Below are positions 49,776 to 60,649 of a DNA stretch of 64,000 nt, one piece after another (the stretch's first letter is position 1; the number at the start of each line of letters is the position of its first letter). The notes below the pieces were generated by a model that did not search any database, was not told the DNA's origin, and saw only the letters and a list, made by a program, of their open reading frames with translations. This stretch comes from Helicoverpa zea. Its lineage: Eukaryota; Arthropoda; Insecta; Lepidoptera; Noctuidae. The position numbers and the translations under genes are program-made. The stretch is from positions 5,480,892 through 5,544,891 of the forward strand of contig NC_061480.1 in NCBI RefSeq assembly GCF_022581195.2, read 5' to 3'.

Positions 49776-50998
49776 AGTGCTTAGTGCGAGTTTTCGTGAA
49801 TTTATTTACGGACTCACATGAGAGCGCGTATACTAAGATTTGTATGGAACAAAAACAGCTCCGCCTAGTGTCAAAAATTGGAACCTAAAGTAGCGAGTGC
49901 CAGTTTACAAATTTTCGAAATCGAATCGCTCGGACTCTCAAGTGAACGTGACAGGCACGGGATTGGTTTATTTCTGCCGTGATGCGAGTGCGAGATTCAG
50001 ATTTTGACAGATCGAATAGTAAATAAATACAAACGCGATCGAATTTAACCAAAAAGTTCTCACGAAGATTTTTGTGGTGAAAGTGAAGTGAGGAGATATT
50101 CGTATATCAACAATTAAGTTTTTATTTAGTGAAAATAATACCAAAAATATGGCAGGACGCTTTTTCTTTGCTCGGAGGATGTTTGCGGCCGCAAAGGCCC
50201 AAGATGAACGCAACAAAAGCGCCAGAATTGGGGCAAGGGCTTGCGCATTTTTTAATTCGTTAGTTCACCTCACGGAGACGCAATTTAGACATAGATATAG
50301 ATTGTCCAAGAAGATTTTTAAGTTCTTGTGCAGTTAACTGAGACAAAGCACAAATCTAAAATCCACTCTACGTGTTTCCTTGGAACATAAGGTACCTATT
50401 TATCAATTCATGTAAGTTACAATATCAATTTCCAAAACAAAACTAGGTATGTATATGATTGAAGAAACTTTCTCCTTCTTTTATTTGCAGGTGGTTACCG
50501 CTTTATTATTTTTTGCCACTGGATCCTATCAAAGGCCAATTAGAGAAGCAAAGCACGTATCCCAAAAAATGTGCAGTGTGTATTTAGAACAAGTAACTGA
50601 GGTTCTGACTCATAGAAATATATAAGCTTCCCTAGCACTCTAGGTGCTAGACAAGAACTTGTCTTCATTTTAAATTAATTAATTTAAAACAACTAAAAAC
50701 TTTTTTCGGGCGTCGCGTCAAACAATAACCCCAAAAATTTTGAAAGACAGTCGTCCCATACGATTACATGCTAAAATGACGTCTTTCTAAATTTGGTAGG
50801 TTTATCCCACCAAGCGAACGGAACACCAACCTAATAAAAATGATCATCGCTATTCGCCGTGAGGAAACGTGATGCGAGTAATTTGCGAGATGGCAACTCG
50901 CACTCGCTTAAATATTGCATTCGGTTCGTTTGAAGTTGACTCGCTAAACTCGACAGTGAAGTCATTCGCAAAATTTTGTTCAACTCGCACTAGGCACT
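49776..50998. mobile_element. Internally deleted PIF/Harbinger-type transposon, CAG duplication
   Basis: The terminal inverted repeat AGTGCTTAGTGCGAGTT at the left versus AGTGCCTAGTGCGAGTT (inverse) at the right. CAG is present on both sides (49773-49775, 50999-51001). It contains two exons of a Harbinger-type nuclease N-terminus. The catalytic part is missing, so it is non-autonomous. Confidence 0.78.
50149..50625 (+). pseudogene. Broken N-terminus of a Harbinger-type transposase
   Basis: Exon 50149-50391 begins MAGRFFFARRMFAAAKAQDE and includes FRHRYRLSKKIFKFLCS before an in-frame TAA at 50335-50337. The frame beyond the stop continues as family-like sequence (LKSTLRVSLEHK) to a GTACCT donor. 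The second exon 50491-50625, after TTATTTGCAG, starts VVTALLFFATGSYQRPI and ends at TAA. FRxRYRxSK and LxFFATGSYQ are hallmarks of PIF/Harbinger (HARBI1-like) proteins. The DDE catalytic domain is absent. Confidence 0.75.
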
Positions 50999-51011
50999 CA
51001 GATATACCTAC

Positions 51012-51403
51012 GCATAATATGTCATCATCTCCCGAGCCTTTTCCCAATCATGTTGGGGTCGGCTTCCAGTCTAACCAGATTCAGCTGAGTAAAAGTGCTT
51101 TACAAGAAGCGACTGCCTATCTGACCTCCTCAACCCAGTTACCCGGGCAACCCAATACCCTTTGGTTAGACTGGTGTCAGACTTACTGGCTTCTGACTAC
51201 CCGTAACGACTGCCAAGGATGTTCAATGACAGCCGGGACCTACAGTTTAACGTGCCATCCGAAACACAGTCCATGGTGTCTAAGATATACTTAGAAAGTA
51301 CATACAAACTTAGAAAAGTTGCATTGGTACTTGCCTGACCTGGGATCGAACCCTCATACTTGAGAGGTTGGTCCTTTACCCACTAGGCCACCACGACTTT
51401 ACT
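51012..51403 (-). repeat. Full-length SINE, minus orientation
   Basis: It starts TCATCATCTCCCGAGCCTTT and ends in the tRNA head read on the minus strand (CCACTAGGCCACCACGACTT on plus). ACGCATAATATG before it and ACGCATATTATG about 13 bases after it look like an imperfect target duplication. It inserted just beyond the Harbinger-like element. Confidence 0.78.
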
Positions 51404-51437
51404 TCACGACGCATATTATGTAACTATAGATATTTAA

Positions 51438-51830
51438 ACACGGAGTAAGGAAAGATGAGCGGATAAGCCATAATGCATGTAGGTCAAGCGCCTTCTTCTA
51501 GGTCAAATTCGTACAGTAGGCATGACCAAAACAATCAGGTACGAGTTAACTAACAAGGCGTTCGGGTTCTTTGAGACATCTGTCAACGATTTTTGGTACA
51601 ACAAAAAATGGTTGGGTCCAAAGAAGGCGTTTAAGGGCGAAAACAGTAACGTTCCTCGTCCCCTGCTCACCCGCATTTTGGCGCGCTACTTTCTTAGGCG
51701 AATTTCCGTTAAGGCACCTCCGCTAGTCATTTTGTTCTCCATGTATTTTAGAGGAAGGTCAATCGCAAGGCTGATTATGCTTTCTGCGGTCACAACACAG
51801 ACGTACGGCTATGAGATGCATCCATAGTAG
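51438..51830 (+). repeat. Uncharacterised repeat copy 1 (ATGACCAAAAC family)
   Basis: The stretch CACGGAGTAAGGAAAGATGA to about 51830 is repeated at 55787-56357. It contains a 101-codon open frame (YELTNKAFGFFETSVNDFWY, RPLLTRILARYFLRRIS, PPLVILFSMYF), but the second copy carries stops and frame changes. I treat it as repeat-derived and not as a gene. Confidence 0.6.
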
Positions 51831-52029
51831 GTACCTGTTTCAAAATGTCATGATCAAATGACAAGTCTCTTTGAAGAGATAAAACAGTGAAACATAATAT
51901 TAATTTACATGGAATTAATTATCTGACTTTCAGAACACCATGTTTCTTACATTCTTAACAAAAGACACATTTCTTCTATCCAAAGACCATGGCGGTCATA
52001 GACCTAAATGAGGTATTACATTGTAACTT

Positions 52030-52195
52030 CTTTTCAACACTCTTCCCAACTATATTGGGGTCGGCTTCCAATCTAACTGGATGCAGCTGAGAACCAGGGT
52101 GGCATGGCAGGGCAACATGCAGCGACTGCCTATCTGATCTCCTAAACCCAGTTACTTAGGAAACCCCTTGGTAAGACTGGTTGTCAGACTTACTG
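52030..52195 (-). repeat. Truncated SINE copy
   Basis: ACTCTTCCCAACTATATTGG at 52041 starts a divergent minus fragment that stops in the middle of the family body. The stretch 52195-52480 contains nothing recognisable. Confidence 0.55.
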
Positions 52196-52483
52196 GTGGT
52201 ATTAAATATTCACACAGATACATATGTGTACATATGTAGTCACGTGATAAAACAGTGTTTTACTGAATAATAATAAATAGGTAATACAGAACAGGAATAC
52301 ATTTCAATTTAAATATACGAATGTCAAATTGTGTTTGACTCATCTTGACCTTAGCCATTCTATTAATTCCAGTCAGTCTGCAAATATACAAGTCTTGTCA
52401 AGTGACTTTGTGATTGTCAAAATTTAAATCAAAATTGATGACCAGAAGCAGTGGCCTAAAATCACCCGGGGCTGTAGGATTGT

Positions 52484-52640
52484 TTGAAAGAGTTACCGCG
52501 GCCCTGGTACATAAAAGGCCTACGACGGAACACGACGGTTTTTAGTCAGTAAAAGTCTGACACTCCCTCACCACTGCTAACCCACAGCGGGAGGGGTCAT
52601 TTGATGATTTTTTTGACGTCGTTTTAAAAAAAAGGCCCGA
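52484..52640 (-). repeat. Retroposon 3'-end repeat
   Basis: TTACCGCGGCCCTGGTACAT through GGGAGGGGTCATTTGATGAT is the inverse of the copy at 30939. It shows GTCAGTAAAAGTCTGACACT as its most conserved core. Non-coding. Confidence 0.6.
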
Positions 52641-52947
52641 GTTCACCGCCAACATAAACGTCATATGAATTGTCGCTTTCAATTTCCAAAATACATAAAC
52701 AGTTGTTTTAAGAAAAAAAAATATTATTGTGTCAGTTATATAGTAAAGGTTTTCACCCACAATTTTATAAATGTTGAAAATTGACTTTACCAACGCCTTG
52801 TAAAATAACACAAAGAACAGACATAGAATATTGTTCGCGACAGACGCATCCGTGCGCCGCGAGTGCAAAATCATAATGCCTGAGTGTTCGTGTATGCGCG
52901 TTACTATTTATACTCTAACAATTTTGTGATGAGGGTAATGAGCAAAA

Positions 52948-53508
52948 ACCGGCCAAGTGCGAGTCGGACTCGTGCACGAAGGGTTCCGTAAATTACAGTT
53001 AAATCAACCTATCTCAAAAACTATAAGAGATACTTTGATCAAACCAAAAATCGTTGAAAGAGTTAATTAGCATGCATCACCTCTATTTTTTTTAGAATTT
53101 TATACCCCGTAGTTATAAAAATAGAGGGGGGGGACATACTTTTTACGACTTTGAGAGCTGATATCTCAAAAACCGTTCACTTTAAGAAAAATGTTTTTTA
53201 GAAAACTTTATATCATTTTAAAAGACCTTTCCATTGATACCCCACACGGGTATGTACATCGAAAAAAAAAATTTCATCCCTCAGTTACATGTATGGGGGG
53301 CCCCACCCCCAATTCTTTTTTTTACTATTTAGTGTCATATTTTTGTAGCGGTTCATACAACACATATTCCCATCAAATTTCATCACTGTAGTACTTATAG
53401 TTTCCGAGTAAATCGGCTGTGACAGACGGACAGACGGACAGACGGACAGACGGACATGACGAAACTATAAGGGTTCCGTTTTTGCCATTTTGGCTACGGA
53501 ACCCTAAA
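52948..53508 (+). mobile_element. Long GTCY-microsatellite MITE
   Basis: It begins AAACCGGCCAAGTGCGAGTC followed by GGACTCGTGCACGAAGGGTT, and ends GGCTACGGAACCCTAAAAA. It contains four GACG(G)ACA-type repeats (GACAGACGGACAGACGGACA) near 53422-53455, the reverse form of GTCY. An AAAAACTATAAGAG / ATCTCAAAAACCG pair recurs inside. This is a lepidopteran repeat type known for GTCY microsatellites. Confidence 0.72.
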
Positions 53509-53509
53509 A

Positions 53510-55440
53510 AGTGCCGTAAGCCGCGCCAAGGTATGTTTTTCACGTGCACCCTCCTTCTAAATTGTTATAGAATTGTGTTCAGATTTTGATAGTGATTTAA
53601 TTTGTAAATTATAGCGTTTTTTGATACCAAATTGTAATAGTTTTGTAGCGGTAACCTTAACCTACATAATTTTGTATAATAAACCTAATAGTTCTGCCGT
53701 TTAAGGCCTGATTTACCTATGTAAACATTTCTCGATAGTAAAAATCCTAGACTTTCATTAGTGAAATAGTGTTTAACTGAAAGCCTAGGTCTCATTGTAT
53801 ACAAAATAACTTAATTTATAGAAATATTGTTAATAGTTTAAGTTATAGAGCAATAAATAATGTCTGTGTTTTGACTTTCATTTCACATGCAAATTAACAA
53901 TACTAGGGCTTAGGTCACATTGTTAGGATTACTATCGCCAGATAGCCCATGAAATGCCCTAACACACACTGCCTTTCGTATCGAGATACCCCCCATAGTT
54001 TGTTTTTTATCTCGAGATAATCTTCACATAAGGGCCGATTTCACATAGTTTTTTATAGTTATTCGGTTATAGTATTTCAGCCCTGAAGGTATGCAGGGTG
54101 TGTATAGTATAGTTCAGTAGCGCACTTCATGGGGCGTCTGACGCTAGGTGTCCTGTAATGATATCATGTACCAATTGTTTGTAATACTGCTGATAAATTG
54201 AAAGGTCAATAAAACTGAGGTTGGTCGGAGGGACGAGAAATCGAGGTGCTCGTCACGGTAAAGTTTCGAGCTCATTCGGTGCGCAAGCGCCGCCGTACAA
54301 GTCGTAGTCATCGGTATAGATTTTTGATAGTGTAACAAGTAAATAGTGAAAAGTAAATAGTGTAATTGTAGTATGGTAAGTGCGTCGAAGCTCGTCCCTT
54401 CAAGACTCCTGAAAAATATATGAAGACTTATTATTTCACCGGCATCCCTGAACCTATAGTAGCAGAGAGTCTAAAACCCGTCTAAACGTATTCTTGTTTC
54501 TGAAATTCCTGTTTCTCGCCACATCGTAAATACAGTCCACTCGCCCAGACGTCCAAGAACCAGCGACCGACGGGGCGTCAACGTCTCGAAGCCACCCATA
54601 GTACCTGCTTCTGAGCTACGTCCGTCCCGCACAAATATTAAACAGTAAAAGTAAAGGTTCTTCAAACCAAACAGACAGACATGATTGCTGGGGAGTTTGT
54701 TGCGCCACTTCTTCTTCACAGCAAAAACACATAGGAAGTGGTGAAGGGCGAGCGTTTGGGGGCTGTCTTTGTATATTGTTTTGACGTTCGACGTTTTGAC
54801 GTTTTTTCACGACGAAAAAGTGCTGATTTTCAGCCTAGTTTGATGACTTTGAACAAATAATACCTCTTACATTGTCTAAACTACACACGAAACACATTAT
54901 GTTAATAAGACTTAGCTGCCGCTTACAAAACGCGCCCATTACTTAACTGCGTGACTAGAAATGTTTGTAAACTTACGTGTGCATACAATAGTTAGGTTTT
55001 TCAAACGATTGCTGGCGTAGATCAAAAAAACTACCACGAAATAGATGGAAAACTGGTTAGTTAGAAGTTGTGAAACAGGCGCTTTCAAATCATTTTGCAT
55101 TCAAGGTTTCAGTATAGTGTTTGACAAACTTAGTAGAAGTTTTAGGTAAAGCATATGACAAAAAACGAATGTGAACCGTCAAATGCTTAACTTCAGAAAT
55201 GAAAACTTGGCGCAAACTGTACACACATGCAACCAAAATCAGTGAGGCCAACATTCAGGAAAAATACTGCAAGTCCGCCCGTTTATGGCCTAAGGCCTAC
55301 GCCACAGGTTATACTACTATAATTGAGAACACCTTGAAAAATGCCGTGTCACTTGCAGATAAAATTATTATTTTTTTAAAAATACAGAAAAGCTTTGCAA
55401 TCCTAAGCTCAAGGATAAAACGTATTTTGTAGCTTTTTTT
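53510..55440. other. Gene-poor stretch with a possible LTR fragment
   Basis: From about 53932 (TGTTAGGATTACTATCGCCA) to about 54335 (ending TAGTGTAACA) the sequence has a CAATAAAAC signal and TG...CA ends, as expected of an LTR. No matching second LTR or internal domain was found. The rest, 54340-55440, has no supported gene. Confidence 0.3.
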
Positions 55441-55600
55441 GGTGGGAAATAATCAAATGATCCCCCCCCCCCATCCACTGTGGGTACAGTCAGGCTCTTA
55501 CTGACTAAAATCCACCATGTTCCTTCTTAAACCCTTCGTGTCCCAGCACGGCGGTAACTCGCGTGAACAATCCCGGAGCCCACGAAGGCTTTGACCCTAA
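55441..55600 (+). repeat. Retroposon 3'-end repeat, divergent
   Basis: CAAATGATCCCCCCCCCC and AGTCAGGCTCTTACTGACTA align with the copy at 30939. It includes a homopolymer run of C. Confidence 0.55.
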
Positions 55601-55786
55601 GTATTTTCGTAACTACATCTAAGACGGTTTATTTATATCCCAGTCGTATTTCTAACAAACATTATTCAATTGTTATACTAACCATTCACAACCAATAAAA
55701 ACATCACCTGATAACCAGACATGACAGTTATCCAATCAATTGATTGTAATTCATAAACAAGATGGCCGCCAAAATGGTGGGACCAC

Positions 55787-56357
55787 GGAGTAAGGAAAGA
55801 TGAGCGGAGATGCCATAATGCCATGACGCCAACTTCAAGGCGTTCGTAGTGCGAGTGCCGACGTGTTTCCTGCACCTCGTGTTGGACGAGAACTTCTGGC
55901 CACAGCACGTGGTGTTCCGTCGCTTCCGCGGACAAGTGCCACAGGACCGCACAGTGCTATAGTGCACAGTGGTAGTGCTACTAACATAGTTTTAAGTTTT
56001 TATTTACTAACAATTTTGTATAACATATGTATGCTAGTTTTAAGGTATTTGTCTATGGGCCATTGAGGCATGACCAAAACGATCAGTTACGAGTGAACTA
56101 TCGACGCGTTGGGGTTCTTTGAGACAACTGGCAAAGAATTTTGGTATAAAAAATATGTATTTTCCAAAGAAGGCATAAGGGCTAAGGCAGCAGTAACTTT
56201 CCTCGTTCCCCGCAAAACCCGCATTTTGGCACGCTACTTTTTTAAAGAGGTTTTCCGTTATGGCACCTCCGCTAGTCATTTTGTTCTCCATGGGCGGAAC
56301 TTTTACTATCAAGACACGAGCTTGGCAAAGGCATGCGTGTGTTATGCCAATGACTGA
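55787..56357 (+). repeat. Uncharacterised repeat copy 2, interrupted by a gag-like fragment
   Basis: The flanks CACGGAGTAAGGAAAGATGA and GGCATGACCAAAACGATCAG match copy 1 at 51438. Between them, 55828-56068 is a separate insertion bounded by CATGAC on both sides. Frames in this copy are broken. Confidence 0.65.
55828..56068 (+). mobile_element. 5'-truncated gag-like retroposon end with 6-bp target duplication
   Basis: The plus strand reads NFKAFVVRVPTCFLHL, LDENFWPQHVVFRRFRG and a stop, homologous to the C-terminal part of the gag-like frame at 9329-10489 (shared VRVPT, FWP, VV, RRFRG). The 3' untranslated parts also share CTATGGGCC. CATGAC occurs at 55822-55827 and 56069-56074. Confidence 0.72.
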
Positions 56358-56423
56358 GATTAGTTCCTATTAGAATGTTACAATGTCAATGGTGCTATTA
56401 CTTCCTATTTGGGTGCAATGAAT

Positions 56424-56770
56424 CATCTGCCTAGCCATTTCCTATCCATATTTTGAGGATAAGAAGAGAGGAGTTCGTGGATAAACAGCAGCTGCATGAG
56501 TTAAGCAACATTTGGCGCGGATTGCTCTTAGATGGGTGACCCTCTTGTGATGACAAATTCTTCCACGTTTCGGAAGACACGTAAGATTGATGGGACCCGG
56601 CTGTCATTTCAACATCTTTGGCAGATCGTTACCTTACTAAGAGTTGCGCAAGTAACTAGGTTGAGAAGATCATATAGGCAGTCGATCCATGTGGTACACT
56701 GGTACTCAGCTGCATTTATTTAGACTGGAAGCCGACCCCAACATAGTTGGTAAAAGGCTAGGCAAATGAT
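56424..56770 (+). repeat. Divergent SINE copy, plus orientation
   Basis: Ends GACTGGAAGCCGACCCCAAC then ATAGTTGGTAAAAGGCTAGG and a GATGAAT tail, with an internal ACACTGGTACTCAGCTGCAT. The head is degenerate. A further minus fragment lies at 57038-57110. Confidence 0.6.
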
Positions 56771-57354
56771 GAATACATTTTTGAGGTTAACAAATAACAA
56801 ACTATTGCGAAATATTTCCTTGTGGTTGGAAACGGGACAAATAACAAGCCTATAAAAGGCAGGTAAATCTCAAAAATATTCATAGATTTTTACCCATACG
56901 TCATTCAAAAGAATGGTATGACATTATGACAAATAGGATTTGTGTTAGTCAGCAAAAAAAACATGTGATGCAATTAAATTATTGTTCTGTAGAGATAAAT
57001 TGGTAATTAAAAAAAAAAAAAAACCGCTTTGGTCATAATCTCCCGAGCCTTTTCCCAACTATGTTGGGGTCGGCTTCCAGTCTAACCAGATGCAGCTGAG
57101 AATAGAGCGCTTTGGTAAGCAGCTTGTATTCCGACTTCATGCATTCTCCTGTCCACCCGCGTCCTGGGGAAACTACTTCTCATAACCGGGTAAAAAATAT
57201 CCTATGTCCTTTCCTAGGCTATATCGACTTAAATTAAGTTTAGTACACAGTAATTGTGTACTAATCTAGTTTTGGCACTACTACTACTAAAGCCCTACTT
57301 ACAAATATAATAGAATTAAATAAAGTAATGTTTTTTAACTAAAAGCTTTACAAT

Positions 57355-58141
57355 AGGGTATTTTAGTCTAGATGAGAAAAAAATTAAAAGTGTATTACAA
57401 TGATTGTTTAAAGGAAAAGCAATCGGGAAATGTTAGTTTCACTTCGTAAGGTACATAAATATATTTTTTATTGCAGTTTAAAGTTTTTAGGTTTTTTTAT
57501 CTGTCTTTGAACACTACGAAATGTCGCCGCCATGCTAATGACGTCATTACGGTAGTAAACAAAAGTGTATAACCTCTAAATATTATCCACATTTCCCAAA
57601 GTATTGATTCTTGAAGTAGTTAACCTATCATTAAAGAGTATATTTCATTAGTTAGGTAATGTTAATACAGTTACTTACATCAAAGTGATCTTCACAAAAG
57701 TATAAACGAGATTTATCTGATAACAGTCCGGGATCTCGTCTCGCAACTTTTAACCAAGTGTTTCTCATATTTATATCCACTGGTACTTGAATCCATAATT
57801 TGTCTGGTGTTTTTACACTAGTGTTCTCACATTCAGAAACAACACACCAACGATACGGAGCATAATTACTCATTATTAAAATTTTCAATACATATCAAAA
57901 TATGTATTACTGACAGCTGTAGTTTGTTTACTAACGTAATGACGTCATGACCAAAAAACAATCATGGCGTCCGTTGTGTGCCGCGTTTTCGCGAAATACG
58001 CGCGAAATTTGAAATTATGATAAAACAATTAATTTATATTCGTACATAACGTGAGAAAAAAAAATATTTTTAATTTTTTAGAGATATATTAAGACTAAAG
58101 AATTTATTTAAGATATATTTCAAAAATGCATGTAATACCCT
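57355..58141 (-). mobile_element. Short DNA transposon whose only exon encodes a THAP domain (P-superfamily-like)
   Basis: The ends AGGGTATT and inverse AATACCCT are flanked by TTTACAAT (57347-57354) and ATTACAAT (58142-58149), an 8-bp duplication with one mismatch. Subterminal inverted repeats containing ATGACGTCATTACG lie near 57536 (about 180 bp from the left end) and 57930 (about 200 bp from the right end). Between them is a minus-strand THAP exon. 8-bp duplications, subterminal repeats and a first THAP exon together describe P-superfamily elements. Terminal repeats are short, so the class is an inference. Confidence 0.6.
57679..57888 (-). CDS. THAP-domain zinc-finger exon
   Basis: 70 codons from ATG 57888 to a CACTTTGAT|GTAAGT donor at 57678. 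It has the C2CH set Cys15, Cys20, Cys65, His68 (YRWCVVSEC and FCEDHF), plus the conserved Pro36 and Trp45 of the THAP fold, so the DNA-binding domain is complete. If unspliced, it stops after eight more codons. No second exon is recognisable on the minus strand in the element. It is either an intact DBD-only protein of a mobile element or the first exon of a longer gene whose other exons I cannot see. The actual start could also be Met6. Confidence 0.75.
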
Positions 58142-58149
58142 ATTACAAT

Positions 58150-59103
58150 ATGCTTATATTGTCGTTGAGCCACTAACTAAGCAAAAAACTTAATATCTTG
58201 TGGCTCAAAGTGTGATACTTAGTATTACAAAGTTACTAAATCTTTGGAGTGCAATTATATTAGGTAAGGTTTTCGCATTTCGAATTGTTAAAGGCGTAGG
58301 TATATCATTGTTCAGACAAAGGCCTAGCCTTTTCATTAAACGTGTGTTTTAGCTTTACACAATATTAAAGGTACATTTTTAAAAATGATAGTAAAACCAC
58401 AAAACAAAAGTCATAAATAAATGACTAAAAACAACTGACTATCATACCTACCTCGACACAGCTCGTGTATGAATGAACCTATTCCGATGCGTGTGCGACG
58501 GTGACCTTGCTATGACATTCAATATTTAACATGGCCGCGCGGTTGAACTTGTGTACAGTCGGATGAAGAATAAAGAAAGAAATACAAATAAAAAAATCTT
58601 CATTTTCGTGAAATAAAATCTTTTCAATGAAACTTAAAAAAACTTAACTTTCTTTTTAAAAATAAAACTTCATCAATGGTAGATATACCTGCATACCATC
58701 TCCTAAGTCTGACAAATACTACGCTGAAAACCGCAACAAAAACCGTTCAGCTATACTTGATAAAATCGCGGACAAACATACATACATTCCGGTCAAAATG
58801 AGAACCACCTTCTTTAAGTCGGTTAAAAGTGGAATTGCTTCTGATAAGCTGGTAAGGCTAGATAAATGCCTTGCCCAAGGTTCGCCCTTTTGCTCTTCAG
58901 CAATCGCTTCCACTTCTTAGGGCCTTGGCTTGTTCCATAGAGTCTTGTGGGGACTTAGAGAGCCCACGAATATATCTAATAGTTCTAAAATTAGCCCTAC
59001 TCTAGACAGCCGTGACATTCAACTCTGACAAGCGAATGTGACACGGCGACAGACTGGCCAATACGAACGTCTAGTTGACACATGAAAAATAAATAATGTA
59101 TGA
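58150..59103. other. Gene-free stretch
   Basis: No gene recognised. Around 58,690-58,900 there is a dispersed insect repeat motif (AACCGCAACAAAAACCGTTC ... CGGTCAAAATGAGAACCACC, TTTAAGTCGGTTAAAA). Confidence 0.5.
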
Positions 59104-60646
59104 GGGTGATTTTCAGAAAAGAATACCCTGTGACGCACAGGAAATATTTTTTTTTTATTTCGTGAATTCTATTTTATTTACTCTAATATTAAAGAATATG
59201 ATTTTAAGAAATATTAAAGTTTTTCTGTCAGCGTATGATGCATAGTATTCCTGAACGTCACAAAATATAATTATTTAGAAATAAAACAAACAAGTATTAA
59301 AACGAAATTAACTTATGGTGGCATAAAGATATACTTAAAATCTTTTAAAAACAAACAAAACGATAGCATAATTCTATAAGATTATTAAATAATCAGCTAA
59401 ATAATTTCACTTTCGTCACTTCTTGGACACATCTCCCTAGAAAAGTTGTCAATACTAATGATACCCGCTACAATTTCCAAAATCAAGCCTAGTGAGAAAT
59501 TTTAGATACTAACAAAATACTATGATGCCAAAATAAACGCTATAAAATGAAAAATATATATTTTTAAACCATTTTTGTAACATCCAGAATATGGGACAGT
59601 GACTATTATGAAAATTTCGTGATGGATAAGAATAATTTGAGCAATGTCCACACTGCCGATTTCAAAACACAATTACAAAGAATAAAGTATTAACTCACTA
59701 AATTTTTAGATATAAACCTTTACACACATATATATAAACAAAACCGATTAAATGTAAGCCTTTTCGTTTGATACCTACCACACGCGCGGACAGGACGCTC
59801 CCATAAATTATTTAATTGTACACTAAGCTGTACAATTCAAGATCGTTACGATTTTGTTCCGGTAGTATGTAACGTAACGCACAGGAGGTGACGTTTTCAT
59901 CTCACGAGACTTTTAAAATTGAAAATAACTAATATTTATTTAAAAAACCTTGTTTTTAGCCTTACTAATCTAATAATGATGAGTTGTTTATGTTATATAC
60001 AGTGTTATAGAGTTAAGAAAACAATTTATTAACCTTTTAAATACTGCCACTATCCGGATCAAAAATTTTGCGCGCCGATGACACCAACATTGTCGTCACA
60101 GTTTTAGCCTTAACTGACTTTAAAACGGCAATGGCGGAATCCTAATACGGTCATAAAGTTGCCAAGAAGGTAGAAAAAACACAAATTAGTAGATTTTGTC
60201 TTGAGTACGATATCAAATTCACCGTGACGAAACCGGATTTTTCGGAACAATGATTTTCGTAGGACAACATTAAAATAATGATATTTCTTAAAATAACAAT
60301 AAATTTATGGCATAAAAATTAAAAATACGTTTTTAGAAATACAGAGACTAAGTTCAAAAACTTAAACATACCCAAAAACGAATATTTTAGAAGTAAGATG
60401 TATTTGAAATCTCCAAGAGCGCCATGGGACACACGATATTTATACGTCCTCTTTAGGTTTATTTTAAATATAAAAATAACTATCCACTTTTTATGCTACA
60501 TATTGATTTAATTGTACATTAAAATATATACCTAAATTTATCAAAAACTCACTTTCACACGTGCCATATAAAAAAATCAAAATAAAAATGTTTGAAGGTG
60601 TGGGACAGGCCGATTTTGCTAGGGTCAAGTTTTCTGAAAAACACCC
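59104..60646. mobile_element. 1.5-kb non-autonomous DNA transposon with ATGA target duplication
   Basis: GGGTGATTTTCAGAAAA at the left and TTTTCTGAAAAACACCC at the right form imperfect terminal inverted repeats, extended inside by ACCCT and CAGG blocks. ATGA flanks both sides (59100-59103, 60647-60650). The interior is AT-rich without a transposase frame. Superfamily undetermined. Confidence 0.65.
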
Positions 60647-60649
60647 ATG

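Noticed and set aside
51522..51827. 101-codon frame as a protein-coding gene
   Set aside because: The same sequence recurs at 56070-56357 with stops, so it is part of a repeat.
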